Notes under the pieces: model-generated | Databases searched by the model: none | The model's input: only the letters and a program-made list of their open reading frames with translations | Told to the model about the DNA's origin: nothing | Part shown: positions 1 through 7,809 of the stretch, one piece after another | Position numbering within the stretch: the first letter of the stretch is position 1 | Layout: each line of letters opens with the position of its first letter | Made by a program: the position numbers and the translations under genes | NCBI GenBank assembly: GCA_026914155.1 | Contig: JAPPGH010000024.1 | Coordinates: 1-64,000, forward strand | DNA length: 64,000 nt | Source: Candidatus Palauibacter rhopaloidicola | Lineage (GTDB): Bacteria; Gemmatimonadota; Gemmatimonadetes; Palauibacterales; Palauibacteraceae | Reading direction: 5' to 3'

Positions 1-146
1 GCAGCAGGGTCAGGAGCCGATACTGGGCGGCGTCGAGGTGGGCGCAGAGTTCGGCCGATCTCGTCGCCGACGGGGTCGCCGTTCAAAACCGCGGGGTGCG
101 AGACATCAGCGTTCGAGACATCAGGGGCGTCGGGCGCGACAGGCAT
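1..146 (-). pseudogene. DUF222/HNH-type protein, N-terminal fragment with apparent frameshift
   Basis: From an ATG at 146, reading left, the frame gives a short variable N-terminus ending in GDPVGDEI. It then turns into an arginine/proline-rich reading that looks wrong. Skipping one G at about position 56 gives AELCAHLDAAQYRLLTLL, which resembles the start of the DUF222 domain found in front of HNH nuclease domains. The gene runs off the left edge, so no nuclease motif can be seen. Either it is a frameshifted pseudogene or the base is a sequencing or assembly error. The family call rests on about 18 residues and is tentative. Members of this family are often multicopy and mobile-element-like. 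Confidence 0.4.
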
Positions 147-260
147 GGCTTCTCATCCGAATCTCAGGGTTCAGGGGCAGCCGGAGCGGCACCACTCACG
201 ACTCCGGTTTAGTACCCCGATCTTCGGTAAATGTTCGGGTCGCCTCTCAACGTAGTCTCA

Positions 261-299
261 ACGCGATCCTTCCACGCGATCCCTCCGTGCGATCCTTCA
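261..299. repeat. Three tandem 13-bp repeats downstream of tpiA
   Basis: Three head-to-tail copies at 261-273, 274-286 and 287-299 read ACGCGATCCTTCC, ACGCGATCCCTCC and GTGCGATCCTTCA. They lie in the non-coding gap between tpiA and the DUF222-like fragment. They are directly seen; the function is unknown. Confidence 0.7.
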
Positions 300-307
300 A
301 CGCCCGG

Positions 308-327
308 GACGTTCCCGCGGGAACGTC
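308..327. repeat. Perfect 20-bp palindrome downstream of tpiA
   Basis: The sequence GACGTTCCCGCGGGAACGTC is identical on both strands. With no loop and no T-run it is a poor intrinsic terminator. It fits better as a dimeric protein-binding site or a repeat-family end. It sits 29 bp past the tpiA stop codon and next to the 13-bp tandem repeats. Confidence 0.7.
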
Positions 328-356
328 GCGACCCGTCAGCGTCGGCGGCCTGGCCG

Positions 357-1121
357 CTACCGGCCGGCGGCGCAGATCGCGGCCCAACTCTCGGGATCGA
401 GGCTCGCGCCGCCGACGAGCACGCCGTCCACCCCGGGGGCGGCAAGGAGCGCCTCGATGTTGGCCGGCTTGACGCTCCCACCGTAGAGGATCGCCGCCCG
501 CTCGGCATCGCATCCTTCCGCCCGCGCCAGTTGTTCGCGGACGATGGCGTGGGCCTCCGCGGCGTCGGCCGGGCTCGCCGTCCGTCCGGTGCCGATCGCC
601 CACACGGGCTCGTAGGCGTAGACGAGGCGGGCTCGGCCCTTGTCATCGAGCGGGCGGAGGGCTTCCCGGATCTGCGTCTCGAGCACCGTCGTGAGCCGTC
701 CGGCCTCGCGCTCTTCGAGCGTCTCGCCCACGCACAGGACGGGGCGGAGCCCGGCCTCCAGCAGGCGAACCAGCTTGCGCCCCACGTCCGCGTCGGTATC
801 GCCGAACTCCCGCCGCCGTTCGGAGTGCCCCGCCAGCCCCCAGGTGGCACCGGTCGCCGGGACCATGGCGGCGGAGATGCCGCTCGTGTGCGCGCCCTCG
901 ACCTCGGTGTGCACGTCCTGCACCCCGAACTCCAGATCCGGACGCCCGGAGGCCGCCGCGGCGAAGGCCGCCAGGCTGATGGCGGGCGGAAACACGACCA
1001 CGGTCGCATCGCCGCGGGGCGCGTAACCCGCCACGAACCGCTCCACGAACGCCCCGGTCTCATCCGGCCCGTGACACATCTTCCAGTTCGCAGCAAACAC
1101 CGGAGTACGCAACTGACTCAC
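357..1121 (-). CDS. tpiA: Triosephosphate isomerase
   Basis: This cytosolic glycolytic enzyme interconverts dihydroxyacetone phosphate and glyceraldehyde 3-phosphate. The 254-residue length is normal for the family. All key residues are visible: Lys14 in NWK, His99 in GLAGHSERR and catalytic Glu171 in AYEPVWAIGTG, plus the phosphate-binding YGGSVKPAN near the C-terminus. The start is a GTG only 4 nt after the stop of the NYN gene, without a clear Shine-Dalgarno, so its translation probably depends on the upstream gene. pgk and gap lie upstream on the same strand, so tpiA belongs to a gap-pgk-tpiA group that the NYN gene now interrupts. Confidence 0.97.
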   Translation of the reverse strand: MSQLRTPVFAANWKMCHGPDETGAFVERFVAGYAPRGDATVVVFPPAISLAAFAAAASGRPDLEFGVQDVHTEVEGAHTSGISAAMVPATGATWGLAGHSERRREFGDTDADVGRKLVRLLEAGLRPVLCVGETLEEREAGRLTTVLETQIREALRPLDDKGRARLVYAYEPVWAIGTGRTASPADAAEAHAIVREQLARAEGCDAERAAILYGGSVKPANIEALLAAPGVDGVLVGGASLDPESWAAICAAGR

Positions 1122-1125
1122 GACG

Positions 1126-1755
1126 CTACCCGATTACCCGATCTGAGTGTACTTGGAGTTTTGCTTCCGCATCCATGCCGCCCATCGTATCCACATAAAC
1201 GCGAAGTCCCTCGGTTCGCGCCAGCTTGAAAGCAGGCACCATATCCAGGTCGCCCGTAACGACCACAACATCGTTAACAAGACGTTTCAACGCCAGCGTA
1301 GCAATATCCAGACCGATGCGCATATCGACACCTTTTTGCACGTAGTTACGCTTGATTCCGGACTTGTCAAGTTGCACAGTAGTACCGTTGATCACCTTAT
1401 GAACAATACTCGACTTCACCTTCCAACCACGGAATTTCACCGCTCCCCGTCGAACCGCAACATCCTCCTCCCGCTCCAACTGCTTACCGAATTCGTAACT
1501 TTGCTGAGCACTGCCCGTGAAGGGTGGGCCACCATAAGGGTCAGCCGTGTAGTAGAAAATTCGATAGAGACAGGACGTGTCGGCTGATGCAGATGCAGGG
1601 TTCTCGAGTTCCACATTATTGGCGGCCGCACGATATGCAGCCATGAGGTTGCTCCGGTAGGCGCGGAAGTCATCCAACGCGGGAAAACGGTCCAACCTAT
1701 TGTGAAGGGTGAATCGCATGTAGTCACCATCGATTAAAACTGCTACACGGCTCAT
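1126..1755 (-). CDS. NYN-domain (LabA/DUF88-like, PIN-fold) protein, probable RNase
   Basis: This 209-residue protein opens with RVAVLIDGDYMR (Asp9, Asp11), carries GVDMRIGLD near 142-149 and ends its core with VVVTGDLDMVPAF (Asp169, Asp171). These are the spaced acidic residues of NYN/PIN metal-dependent ribonucleases. A well-placed AAGGTGG precedes the ATG at 1755. The gene is less GC-rich and less GC-biased in codon choice than its neighbours, with many A/T-ending codons, which suggests recent acquisition. It sits exactly between pgk and tpiA. Its RNA target is unknown; NYN proteins occur in RNA decay, toxin-like and defence settings, and nothing nearby decides between these. Confidence 0.85.
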   Translation of the reverse strand: MSRVAVLIDGDYMRFTLHNRLDRFPALDDFRAYRSNLMAAYRAAANNVELENPASASADTSCLYRIFYYTADPYGGPPFTGSAQQSYEFGKQLEREEDVAVRRGAVKFRGWKVKSSIVHKVINGTTVQLDKSGIKRNYVQKGVDMRIGLDIATLALKRLVNDVVVVTGDLDMVPAFKLARTEGLRVYVDTMGGMDAEAKLQVHSDRVIG

Positions 1756-1789
1756 TATTGGGCGCCACCTTAGTACCTGGATATGAGTT

Positions 1790-1845
1790 GGCCTCTGCGC
1801 TGTTGGGGTGGCGGGATGCTGTACATCCCACCCAACGCAGAGGCC
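1790..1845 (-). promoter_or_regulatory. Long imperfect stem-loop in the leader of the NYN gene
   Basis: The 10-nt arms GGCCTCTGCG (1790-1799) and CGCAGAGGCC (1836-1845) pair perfectly. Inner arms containing TTGGG/CCCAA and GATG/CATC extend the stem with small bulges around a short loop. It lies between the pgk stop and the NYN start. No T-run follows on the minus strand, so it is not a typical intrinsic terminator. It could be an mRNA processing or protection structure, or a target of the NYN nuclease; both are inference. Confidence 0.6.
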
Positions 1846-1871
1846 CCTGTAATTCGGTATGGATCGCGAAG

Positions 1872-3110
1872 CTAGCCGCCGGGGCCGGTCTGAGCAATCC
1901 TCTTGGTGAGGGCATCGAGGCCGGGTAGGCGGCCGGTCGACAGGTATTCGAGGGCGGCGCCGCCGCCGGTGCAGACGTGCGATACGCGATCCGAAAGCCC
2001 GGCGCGGCGGACGGCGGCCGCGGAGTCGCCGCCCCCGATGACGGTGAACGCGCCCGCCGCCGTCGCCTCCGCGGCGGCCTGCGCGATGGCGAACGTGCCG
2101 GGCGCGAACCGCGGGTCCTCGAACAGGCCCATGGGGCCGTTCCAGAAGAAGGCGGCACACCCGCGCAGTGCGTCCGCGTAGCGGGCGCGGGACGCGGGTC
2201 CGATGTCCAGGGCGGCCATCCCCGGTCCGATCGCGTCGGCCGGGACGCTGTCGACGTTCTCAACGCCCTCGACCTTCCCGGCGCGCTCCCCCTCCCCGCC
2301 GGCCCGGTCGAGGACCATCACGTCGGTCGGCAGCCGGATCCGGTCTTCCCCTGCGGACAGGATCGAGCGGGCGAGATCGAGCGCCGCCTCCTCGACGAGC
2401 GAGGCTCCGGTCTCGAACCCCTGCGCGCGGAGGAAGGTGTTCGCCATGGCGCCGCCGACGAGGATCAGGTCGGCGCGTTCCAGGAAGCGGCGCAGGAGTT
2501 CGATCTTGTCGCCGATCTTGGCCCCTCCGAAGGCCACGACGAACGGGCGGCGCGGTCGCTCGAGCGCGCTGAGCGCCTCCAGTTCGCGCTCGACGAGCAG
2601 TCCCGCGGCGGAAGGGCTCAGAACGGCGGGCACGCCCGTCGTCGAGGCGTGCGCGCGGTGCAGCGTGCCGAACGCGTCGTTGACGAAGAAGTCGCCGAGA
2701 CGGGCGAGGCGGCCGGCGAGCGCCTCGTCGTTCGCGGTCTCCCCGGGCAGGAAACGCGTGTTCTCGACGAGGAGCACCTGTCCGGTTTTCAGTTCGCGGC
2801 TGGCGCGGAGCGCGTCCTCTCCGTCGCACGGAGCGGAGAAGAGGACTTCGGTCCCGAGGAGGCCGGCGAGCGCGGGGGCCACGGGCGACAGGGAGAGCGC
2901 GGGATCCGGCCGCCCCCCCGGCCGGCCGAGGTGCGAGAGCAGCACCGGCCGGGCGCCCCTCCGCAGCAGCCACCGGAGGGTCGGCAGCGAGGCTTCGATG
3001 CGCGTCGCATCGGCGACCCGCCCGGCGTCGAGCGGCACGTTGTAGTCCACGCGCACCAGCGCCCGCTTCCCGGCCAGGTCGGCCGGGAGTTCGCTCAGAG
3101 TCCTGGTCAC
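1872..3110 (-). CDS. pgk: Phosphoglycerate kinase
   Basis: This enzyme transfers the acyl phosphate of 1,3-bisphosphoglycerate to ADP. From the GTG at 3110 the protein is 412 residues, normal for bacteria. Visible motifs are RVDYNVPL near the N-terminus, LLSHLGRPGG, the LVENTRFLPGE substrate loop, FVVAFGGAKIGDKIELL, and the nucleotide-binding FFWNGPMGLFED and FTVIGGGDSAAAV toward the C-terminus. The open frame continues upstream, but the earlier residues show no family similarity, so the GTG before TRTLSELPADL was chosen. gap lies immediately upstream. The next gene downstream is the NYN gene rather than tpiA. Confidence 0.96.
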   Translation of the reverse strand: MTRTLSELPADLAGKRALVRVDYNVPLDAGRVADATRIEASLPTLRWLLRRGARPVLLSHLGRPGGRPDPALSLSPVAPALAGLLGTEVLFSAPCDGEDALRASRELKTGQVLLVENTRFLPGETANDEALAGRLARLGDFFVNDAFGTLHRAHASTTGVPAVLSPSAAGLLVERELEALSALERPRRPFVVAFGGAKIGDKIELLRRFLERADLILVGGAMANTFLRAQGFETGASLVEEAALDLARSILSAGEDRIRLPTDVMVLDRAGGEGERAGKVEGVENVDSVPADAIGPGMAALDIGPASRARYADALRGCAAFFWNGPMGLFEDPRFAPGTFAIAQAAAEATAAGAFTVIGGGDSAAAVRRAGLSDRVSHVCTGGGAALEYLSTGRLPGLDALTKRIAQTGPGG

Positions 3111-3148
3111 GGGGAACGGGCCGGGGGCGCCAGCAGCCCCACGGACTG

Positions 3149-4177
3149 CTAGGCCCCGACGGCGGCGGGCAGACGCTCTCCGACGAAGCTCGCCAGGTCC
3201 ACGAGGCGGTTCGAATACCCCCACTCGTTGTCGTACCACGAGATGACCTTCACGAGCGTGCCGTCCATGACGGATGTCGACTGGGCGTCGACGATCGCGC
3301 TGGCCGGGTGTCCCGTGAAGTCGACGGACACGAGCGGTTCCTCGGTGTATTCGAGCACGCCGTCGAGCGGCCCCTCGGCGGCCTCGCGAAACGCATCGTT
3401 GATCTCGCCGGCCGAGGTGTCCCGCGACACGGTGGCCACGAGGTCCACGATCGACACGTCCGGCGTCGGCACGCGCATCGCCATCCCGTCGAGCTTCCCC
3501 CTGACCTGCGGGAGGACGAGGCCCACGGCCTTCGCCGCCCCCGTCGTCGTGGGGATGATCGAAAGCGCGGCAGCGCGGGCGCGCCGGAGGTCCTTGTGCG
3601 GGAGGTCGAGGAGCTGCTGGCCGTTGGTGTACGCGTGGACCGTCGTCATGAGACCGCGCTCGAAACCGAAGCGGTCCAGCAGGACCTTCACCACCGGAGC
3701 GATACAGTTGGTCGTGCAGCTCGCGTTCGAGATCACGTCATGCCGCGCCGGGTCGTATTCGTCCGCGTTCACGCCCAGGACGAGGGTGATGTCCGGCTCG
3801 ATGCCCGGCGCGGAGATGAGGACCTTCTTCGCCCCCGCGCGCAGGTGCCGGGTCGCATCCTCCCGCTTGCGGAAGATGCCCGTGGATTCGATCACGACGT
3901 CCACGTCGAGTTCCTTCCAGGGGAGGTCCGCCGGGTCGCGCTCCGAGAAGACGCTGACGCGTTCGTCTCCCAGCGCGAGTTCGCCCCCCTCCACGCGGAC
4001 CTCGCCGGGAAAGCGGCCGTGCACGGAGTCGTACTTGAACAGATGGGCGAGCGTCGCCGCATCCGTGAGATCGTTTATCGCGACGAAATCAAGGTCCCCG
4101 CGCGGGTTCTGGAGCGCCGCGCGGAGGATGTTCCGGCCGATGCGGCCGAAACCGTTGATGGCCACCCTCACACTCAT
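3149..4177 (-). CDS. gap: Glyceraldehyde-3-phosphate dehydrogenase
   Basis: This NAD-dependent enzyme oxidises and phosphorylates glyceraldehyde 3-phosphate in the cytosol. The 342 residues begin with the Rossmann motif [12 protein letters not shown]. Asp36 in INDLT favours NAD over NADP. The catalytic Cys154 lies in SNASCTTNC and His181 in [10 protein letters not shown]. The C-terminal [11 protein letters not shown] is also present. A GAGAGGA Shine-Dalgarno stands before the ATG. It is 21 nt downstream of comF and just upstream of pgk, and is probably cotranscribed with both. Confidence 0.97.
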   Translation of the reverse strand: MSVRVAINGFGRIGRNILRAALQNPRGDLDFVAINDLTDAATLAHLFKYDSVHGRFPGEVRVEGGELALGDERVSVFSERDPADLPWKELDVDVVIESTGIFRKREDATRHLRAGAKKVLISAPGIEPDITLVLGVNADEYDPARHDVISNASCTTNCIAPVVKVLLDRFGFERGLMTTVHAYTNGQQLLDLPHKDLRRARAAALSIIPTTTGAAKAVGLVLPQVRGKLDGMAMRVPTPDVSIVDLVATVSRDTSAGEINDAFREAAEGPLDGVLEYTEEPLVSVDFTGHPASAIVDAQSTSVMDGTLVKVISWYDNEWGYSNRLVDLASFVGERLPAAVGA

Positions 4178-4198
4178 TCGGATTCCTCTCGGGAAGGA

Positions 4199-5011
4199 TC
4201 AGGGGCGAAGCGCCCCGGTCGGCGATTCGTCCCCGTCCAGGGGACGCAAGGTGCGCGCAAAACTAACGGTGGCGACGCTGCGGAATCCAGCCTCGGCCAG
4301 CGTCTCGGCACAGGCGATCGCGGTGGCTCCGGTCGTGAGCACATCGTCGACGATGATCGCGCCCCGGCGCCCGTCCGGCGGGCAGGCGCGCAACTGGAAG
4401 CGACCCTGTACGTTCGCGCGGCGCAGCGCCCCGCGGACGCCCGCCTGGCGCCCGCCTCCCGGGCGCCGGTCGAGAAACGGCCCCAGCGACCCGACGCCGA
4501 GGTCCGCGAGCGCGCGGGCCAGCTCTCCGGCCTGGTTGAAACCCCGTTCCCGCTGCCGAGCGGGCGTGAGCGGCACCGGGATCAGCCACGGCGCGCCGGC
4601 GCCGATCCGGGACGCGATCGTCTCGGCGGCCGGAGCCATGCGGGCGGCCATCCAGGGGGCGAGGGAGCGCCAGCGGTCGTACTTCAGCGCGCGCACCGTC
4701 CGGGCGGCGAGGCCCTCGAAGGCGAAGGGCGCGTCGGCCGCCAGCAGCACTTCGGGCCACTCCTCGCAGGTGCCGCACGGCACGAGTTCGCCGGCCGCCG
4801 CCACGAGGTTGCCGAGCGGCTGAGCGCAGCGCGGGCAGCGCGGACTCGCGAGCCGAGGGAGTCGCGACCGGCACAGAGCGCACAGCGGCGGGCCATCGGG
4901 CGCGACGCCGCAGCGGCACCCGACGCACGCCGCGGGGACGAGCGCGTCGAAGGCCGCGGCGACCGCTCTGCCCACGAGACGGAGCGGGCCGGGGCGCGCC
5001 GCGGCCCTCAC
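4199..5011 (-). CDS. comF: ComF-family phosphoribosyltransferase-like protein
   Basis: ComF proteins support DNA uptake or transformation in competent bacteria; many members are annotated only by similarity. The 270-residue protein has an N-terminal zinc-ribbon-like region with CVGC, CALC, CPRC and CGTC pairs, followed by a phosphoribosyltransferase fold with ALKYDRW, GFNQAGELA and the PRPP motif AIIVDDVLTTGAT. The ATG overlaps the aroE stop as ATGA, which indicates translational coupling. No other competence gene is visible here, so a role in DNA uptake is inferred from the family only. Confidence 0.88.
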   Translation of the reverse strand: MRAAARPGPLRLVGRAVAAAFDALVPAACVGCRCGVAPDGPPLCALCRSRLPRLASPRCPRCAQPLGNLVAAAGELVPCGTCEEWPEVLLAADAPFAFEGLAARTVRALKYDRWRSLAPWMAARMAPAAETIASRIGAGAPWLIPVPLTPARQRERGFNQAGELARALADLGVGSLGPFLDRRPGGGRQAGVRGALRRANVQGRFQLRACPPDGRRGAIIVDDVLTTGATAIACAETLAEAGFRSVATVSFARTLRPLDGDESPTGALRP

Positions 5012-5889
5012 TCGGCGCCCGGCCCCTTTCCCGGCTCAGACCCGGCCCGCCGCGCGAGTTCCGCCACGGCCGCCTCCCGCATCGCGTCGAACGGGGCCTC
5101 GCAGCCGGGGAACCAGCGCTCGAGCGAGAGCGCCGCCTGGCCCACGAGCATGTCGAGTCCCCCCGCGGCCCGGACCCCGACGGCCCGCGCGTGTCGAACC
5201 CACGCGGTTTCTCCCGCCGCGTACACCATGTCGAAGGCGGCGCCGAACCGCGCCCGCTCCGCGTCCCCTTCCATACCCCGGTCCAGGTCGAGGGGCAGCG
5301 GGTCTCCGGGAGCGAGCCCGAGGCTCGTCGAGTTCAGCACGAGATCGTACGTCGCGCCGGCGTCCGGCGCGGCCACCACGCGCACCGCGCCCGGAGCGTG
5401 GGCCACCGCCCGGTCGCGGAGGGCGCGCGCGCGTGCCGGGGTCCGGTTGAGGATCTCGACGGACGACACGCCGTCTTCGAGCAAGGCATGGACCGCGGCC
5501 CGGGCCGCGCCGCCGGCCCCCAGCAGGAGCACGCGCGCGCCCCGCGGCCGGAAGCCGAGACGGGAGAAGGCGATGCGGAGCCCGCCGACGTCCGTGTTGT
5601 CGCCCGCGAGTTCGCCGTCCGGACGCCGCCACCAGCAGTTGCACGCCCCGGTCGCCCGCACCGCGGCGCTCGGCCGCGCGAGCGCCCGGGCCGCCCGGAG
5701 CTTGTGCGGGAGCGTCACGTTGCCGCCCGCCAGGTCGGCGCTCCGCATGACCGGCCCGACCTCGTCGGCAGCGGTCCGCCGGGCCACGTATTCCGCGTCG
5801 AGTCCGAGCACGTCGAAGGCCGCGCGGTGCATGGCGGGAGAAATCGAGTGCCGCACGGGATCCCCGAGGAGCGCGAAGCGCAGCGTCAC
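5008..5889 (-). CDS. aroE: Shikimate dehydrogenase
   Basis: This enzyme reduces 3-dehydroshikimate to shikimate with NADPH in aromatic amino acid synthesis. The 293-residue protein starts at a GTG (TLRFALLGDPVRHSISP) that overlaps the upstream phosphatase stop by 4 nt. Motifs are the substrate-binding SISPAMHRAAF, the catalytic Lys in NVTLPHKL, DNTDVGG, the NADP-binding GAGGAARA with NRTPARA, and the C-terminal GLDMLVGQAALSLERW. The frame is open far upstream, but that part overlaps the phosphatase gene and was excluded. Confidence 0.95.
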   Translation of the reverse strand: MTLRFALLGDPVRHSISPAMHRAAFDVLGLDAEYVARRTAADEVGPVMRSADLAGGNVTLPHKLRAARALARPSAAVRATGACNCWWRRPDGELAGDNTDVGGLRIAFSRLGFRPRGARVLLLGAGGAARAAVHALLEDGVSSVEILNRTPARARALRDRAVAHAPGAVRVVAAPDAGATYDLVLNSTSLGLAPGDPLPLDLDRGMEGDAERARFGAAFDMVYAAGETAWVRHARAVGVRAAGGLDMLVGQAALSLERWFPGCEAPFDAMREAAVAELARRAGSEPGKGPGAE

Positions 5890-6371
5890 GGCCCGGACCC
5901 TTCCCGCCCTCCCCGTTCTTCGCCCAGCGCGTCGAAGAGCCCAAGCATGGCCCGCGTCAGCAACTTCCGCGTCTCCTCGTACGTCTCGACGTCTCCGCCG
6001 TACGGATCCGGGACCCCGGCCCCCCTCCAGTCGTCGTCCGCGGGCAGGAACTCCGTCATGACGCGGACGGGCGCGTCCGGAGCCAGGCGCGCGGCCGCCC
6101 GGGCATGCGACGCCTCCATGCCGATGATCAGGTCGGCCCATTCGAGCAGTTCCAGCGACAGTTCCCGGGAGGCGTGCGGCGCGAGGTCGAGTCCGTGCGC
6201 GGCGGCAACCGCGATCCCGGGACCCGAGGCCGGCTGGCCGGGAAACGCGAAGGTGCCCGCCGATGCGCAGGAGACCTCCGCCCACCCGCGCGCGTCCGCC
6301 TCCGCCCGCGCGATCACTTCCGCCAGCGGGCTACGGCATATGTTTCCGGTGCAGACGAAGAGCAGGTTCAT
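5886..6371 (-). CDS. Low-molecular-weight protein phosphatase (YwlE/Wzb type)
   Basis: This cysteine phosphatase acts on phosphotyrosine or phosphoarginine. The 161-residue protein begins with the P-loop LLFVCTGNICRSPLAE (C-X5-R-S). The general-acid Asp is in VPDPYGGD near 130, and a Glu-rich tail follows. It overlaps sua5 upstream and aroE downstream by 4 nt each. A sua5 and low-Mr phosphatase pair also occurs in Firmicutes (ywlC-ywlE), which favours the YwlE-type reading, but the substrate cannot be read from the sequence. Confidence 0.9.
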   Translation of the reverse strand: MNLLFVCTGNICRSPLAEVIARAEADARGWAEVSCASAGTFAFPGQPASGPGIAVAAAHGLDLAPHASRELSLELLEWADLIIGMEASHARAAARLAPDAPVRVMTEFLPADDDWRGAGVPDPYGGDVETYEETRKLLTRAMLGLFDALGEERGGREGSGP

Positions 6372-7069
6372 CGAGGCGATTCTCCGAGAGGATGCGGGGC
6401 GAGGGCCCGGGCCACCTCTGCCGCCGGCACCGCGCCTTCCCGCAGGATTTCGACGCCCTCCCCCGTGACGCGCACGAGCGTCGACGGGGCCGAACCGGCG
6501 AGATCGCCGGCGTCGAGCCAACCCACCGTTCCGGCCGAGGAGCCGACCCCCGACAGCGCGGCGCGCACTTCGCGGCCGGTCCTCGCCGGCGACTCTCCCG
6601 TCACGTTCAGGCTCGTGGACGTCAGCAGCCCGCCGGCCCGGTCGAGGAGGCGTCGCACGACCGGATGGGGGTCGACGCGCACGGCGACCCCGGTGTCGCT
6701 GCCGTCCTCCAGCACCAGGGTGAGCGGCCCCGGCCAGAAGGCGTCGGCGAGCCGCCGCGCCGCCTCCGTCCAGCGCGTCTCCGGCAGCGCCTCGCGGAGC
6801 GCTTCGCGGCTCGCGGCGAGCCGGATCAGCGGCCCCGGCGGCCGGCGCTTGATCGCGGCGATCCGCGCGTCGACGTCCGGCCAGGGCCGGCCGCCCAGCC
6901 CGTACACTGTCGAAGTGGGGTGTGCCACCACGCCTCCGGCGTCGAGCAACGCCGCCGCCCGGTCCAGCGCCTCATCCTCCGTCGCCAGCGCCCGGCCCGG
7001 CCCGACCGGCGCCCCCGGGGCGCCCGCAGCGCCCGGAGCGCCCGTCCATTCGCGCCATTTCACCACCAC
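6368..7069 (-). CDS. Threonylcarbamoyl-AMP synthase (Sua5/YrdC/YwlC family)
   Basis: Members make threonylcarbamoyl-AMP for the tRNA modification t6A. Recognisable elements are GGVVAHPTSTVYGLGGRP near 45-65, IKRRPPGPLIRL, FWPGPLTLVLE, VAVRVDPHPVVRRLLD and TSTSLNVTGESPART. The canonical KR..KP.. substrate loop is present as KRRPPGP. The 233 residues fit a YrdC domain without the Sua5 C-terminal domain. The N-terminus begins with three consecutive GTG codons at 7069, 7066 and 7063, so the exact start is uncertain. The first GTG overlaps the ispD stop by one base (TAGTG). The Gly/Ala/Pro stretch at residues 10-25 is unusual. Confidence 0.9.
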   Translation of the reverse strand: MVVKWREWTGAPGAAGAPGAPVGPGRALATEDEALDRAAALLDAGGVVAHPTSTVYGLGGRPWPDVDARIAAIKRRPPGPLIRLAASREALREALPETRWTEAARRLADAFWPGPLTLVLEDGSDTGVAVRVDPHPVVRRLLDRAGGLLTSTSLNVTGESPARTGREVRAALSGVGSSAGTVGWLDAGDLAGSAPSTLVRVTGEGVEILREGAVPAAEVARALAPHPLGESPR

Positions 7070-7809
7070 TAGTTCCCCGCGGCGATCAACCCGGTCTCAA
7101 CCATGGCGCGCGCGAGCGCCAGGTCGCGCGCGGTCGTGATCTTGAGGTTCGCCGGATCCCCCTCCACCGTGGACACATCGATGCCGAGGCGTTCGCACAG
7201 CAGCGCGTCATCCGTCATGGCGGCGGCGTCCTGCGCCTCCCAGGCGCCCGCATCGTCGAGCGCGTGGGTGCGGTTCAACACCTCGGCCGGGAACCCCTGC
7301 GGCGTCTGTACGCGGCGGAGCCGGTCGCGCGGCACCGTCTCCTCGATCCAGCCTCCCTCATCGACCCGTTTCACCGTGTCCTCGACGGCGACCGCCGGCA
7401 CCACCGGGCCGTTCCGGGCTCCGTCCACCACGCGGGACACGAGTTCGGCCGACACGAACGGACGCGCCCCATCGTGCACGAGCACGGTCTCGACGCCCCC
7501 CGCCAGCGCCTCGACGCCGGCCCGCACGGAATCGGCCCGAAACACGCCGCCCGCCACGACGCGCACCCCATCCGGAAGCCAGGCCGGGGGCGAGGCCGCC
7601 CTCGGCGGCGACAGCACGACCACGACCCGGTCGACGTCGGGATGGTTCACGAGCGTCCGCACCGACCAGGCGAGCACCGGCATGCCGCAGAGGTCGACGA
7701 ACTGCTTGGGCCGCGACGCGCCGAAGCGATGCCCCTGCCCCGCCGCGACGACGACGGCCCCGACGACGGCGCCGACGCCGCGGGCGGCCGCCGGGCCTCC
7801 CGCCGGCAC
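7069..7809 (-). CDS. ispD: 2-C-methyl-D-erythritol 4-phosphate cytidylyltransferase
   Basis: This enzyme is the CTP-dependent third step of the MEP isoprenoid pathway. The 246-residue protein has the nucleotide-binding VVVAAGQGHRFGASRPKQF near residues 19-37, VLVHDGARPFVS in the middle, and DTVKRVDEGG with VQTPQGFPAEVL and MTDDALLCERLG later. The start is a GTG overlapping the dnaB stop by one base. An allylic polyprenyl diphosphate synthase gene lies elsewhere in the window (51.6-52.5 kb); no ispF is fused or adjacent. Confidence 0.95.
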   Translation of the reverse strand: MPAGGPAAARGVGAVVGAVVVAAGQGHRFGASRPKQFVDLCGMPVLAWSVRTLVNHPDVDRVVVVLSPPRAASPPAWLPDGVRVVAGGVFRADSVRAGVEALAGGVETVLVHDGARPFVSAELVSRVVDGARNGPVVPAVAVEDTVKRVDEGGWIEETVPRDRLRRVQTPQGFPAEVLNRTHALDDAGAWEAQDAAAMTDDALLCERLGIDVSTVEGDPANLKITTARDLALARAMVETGLIAAGN

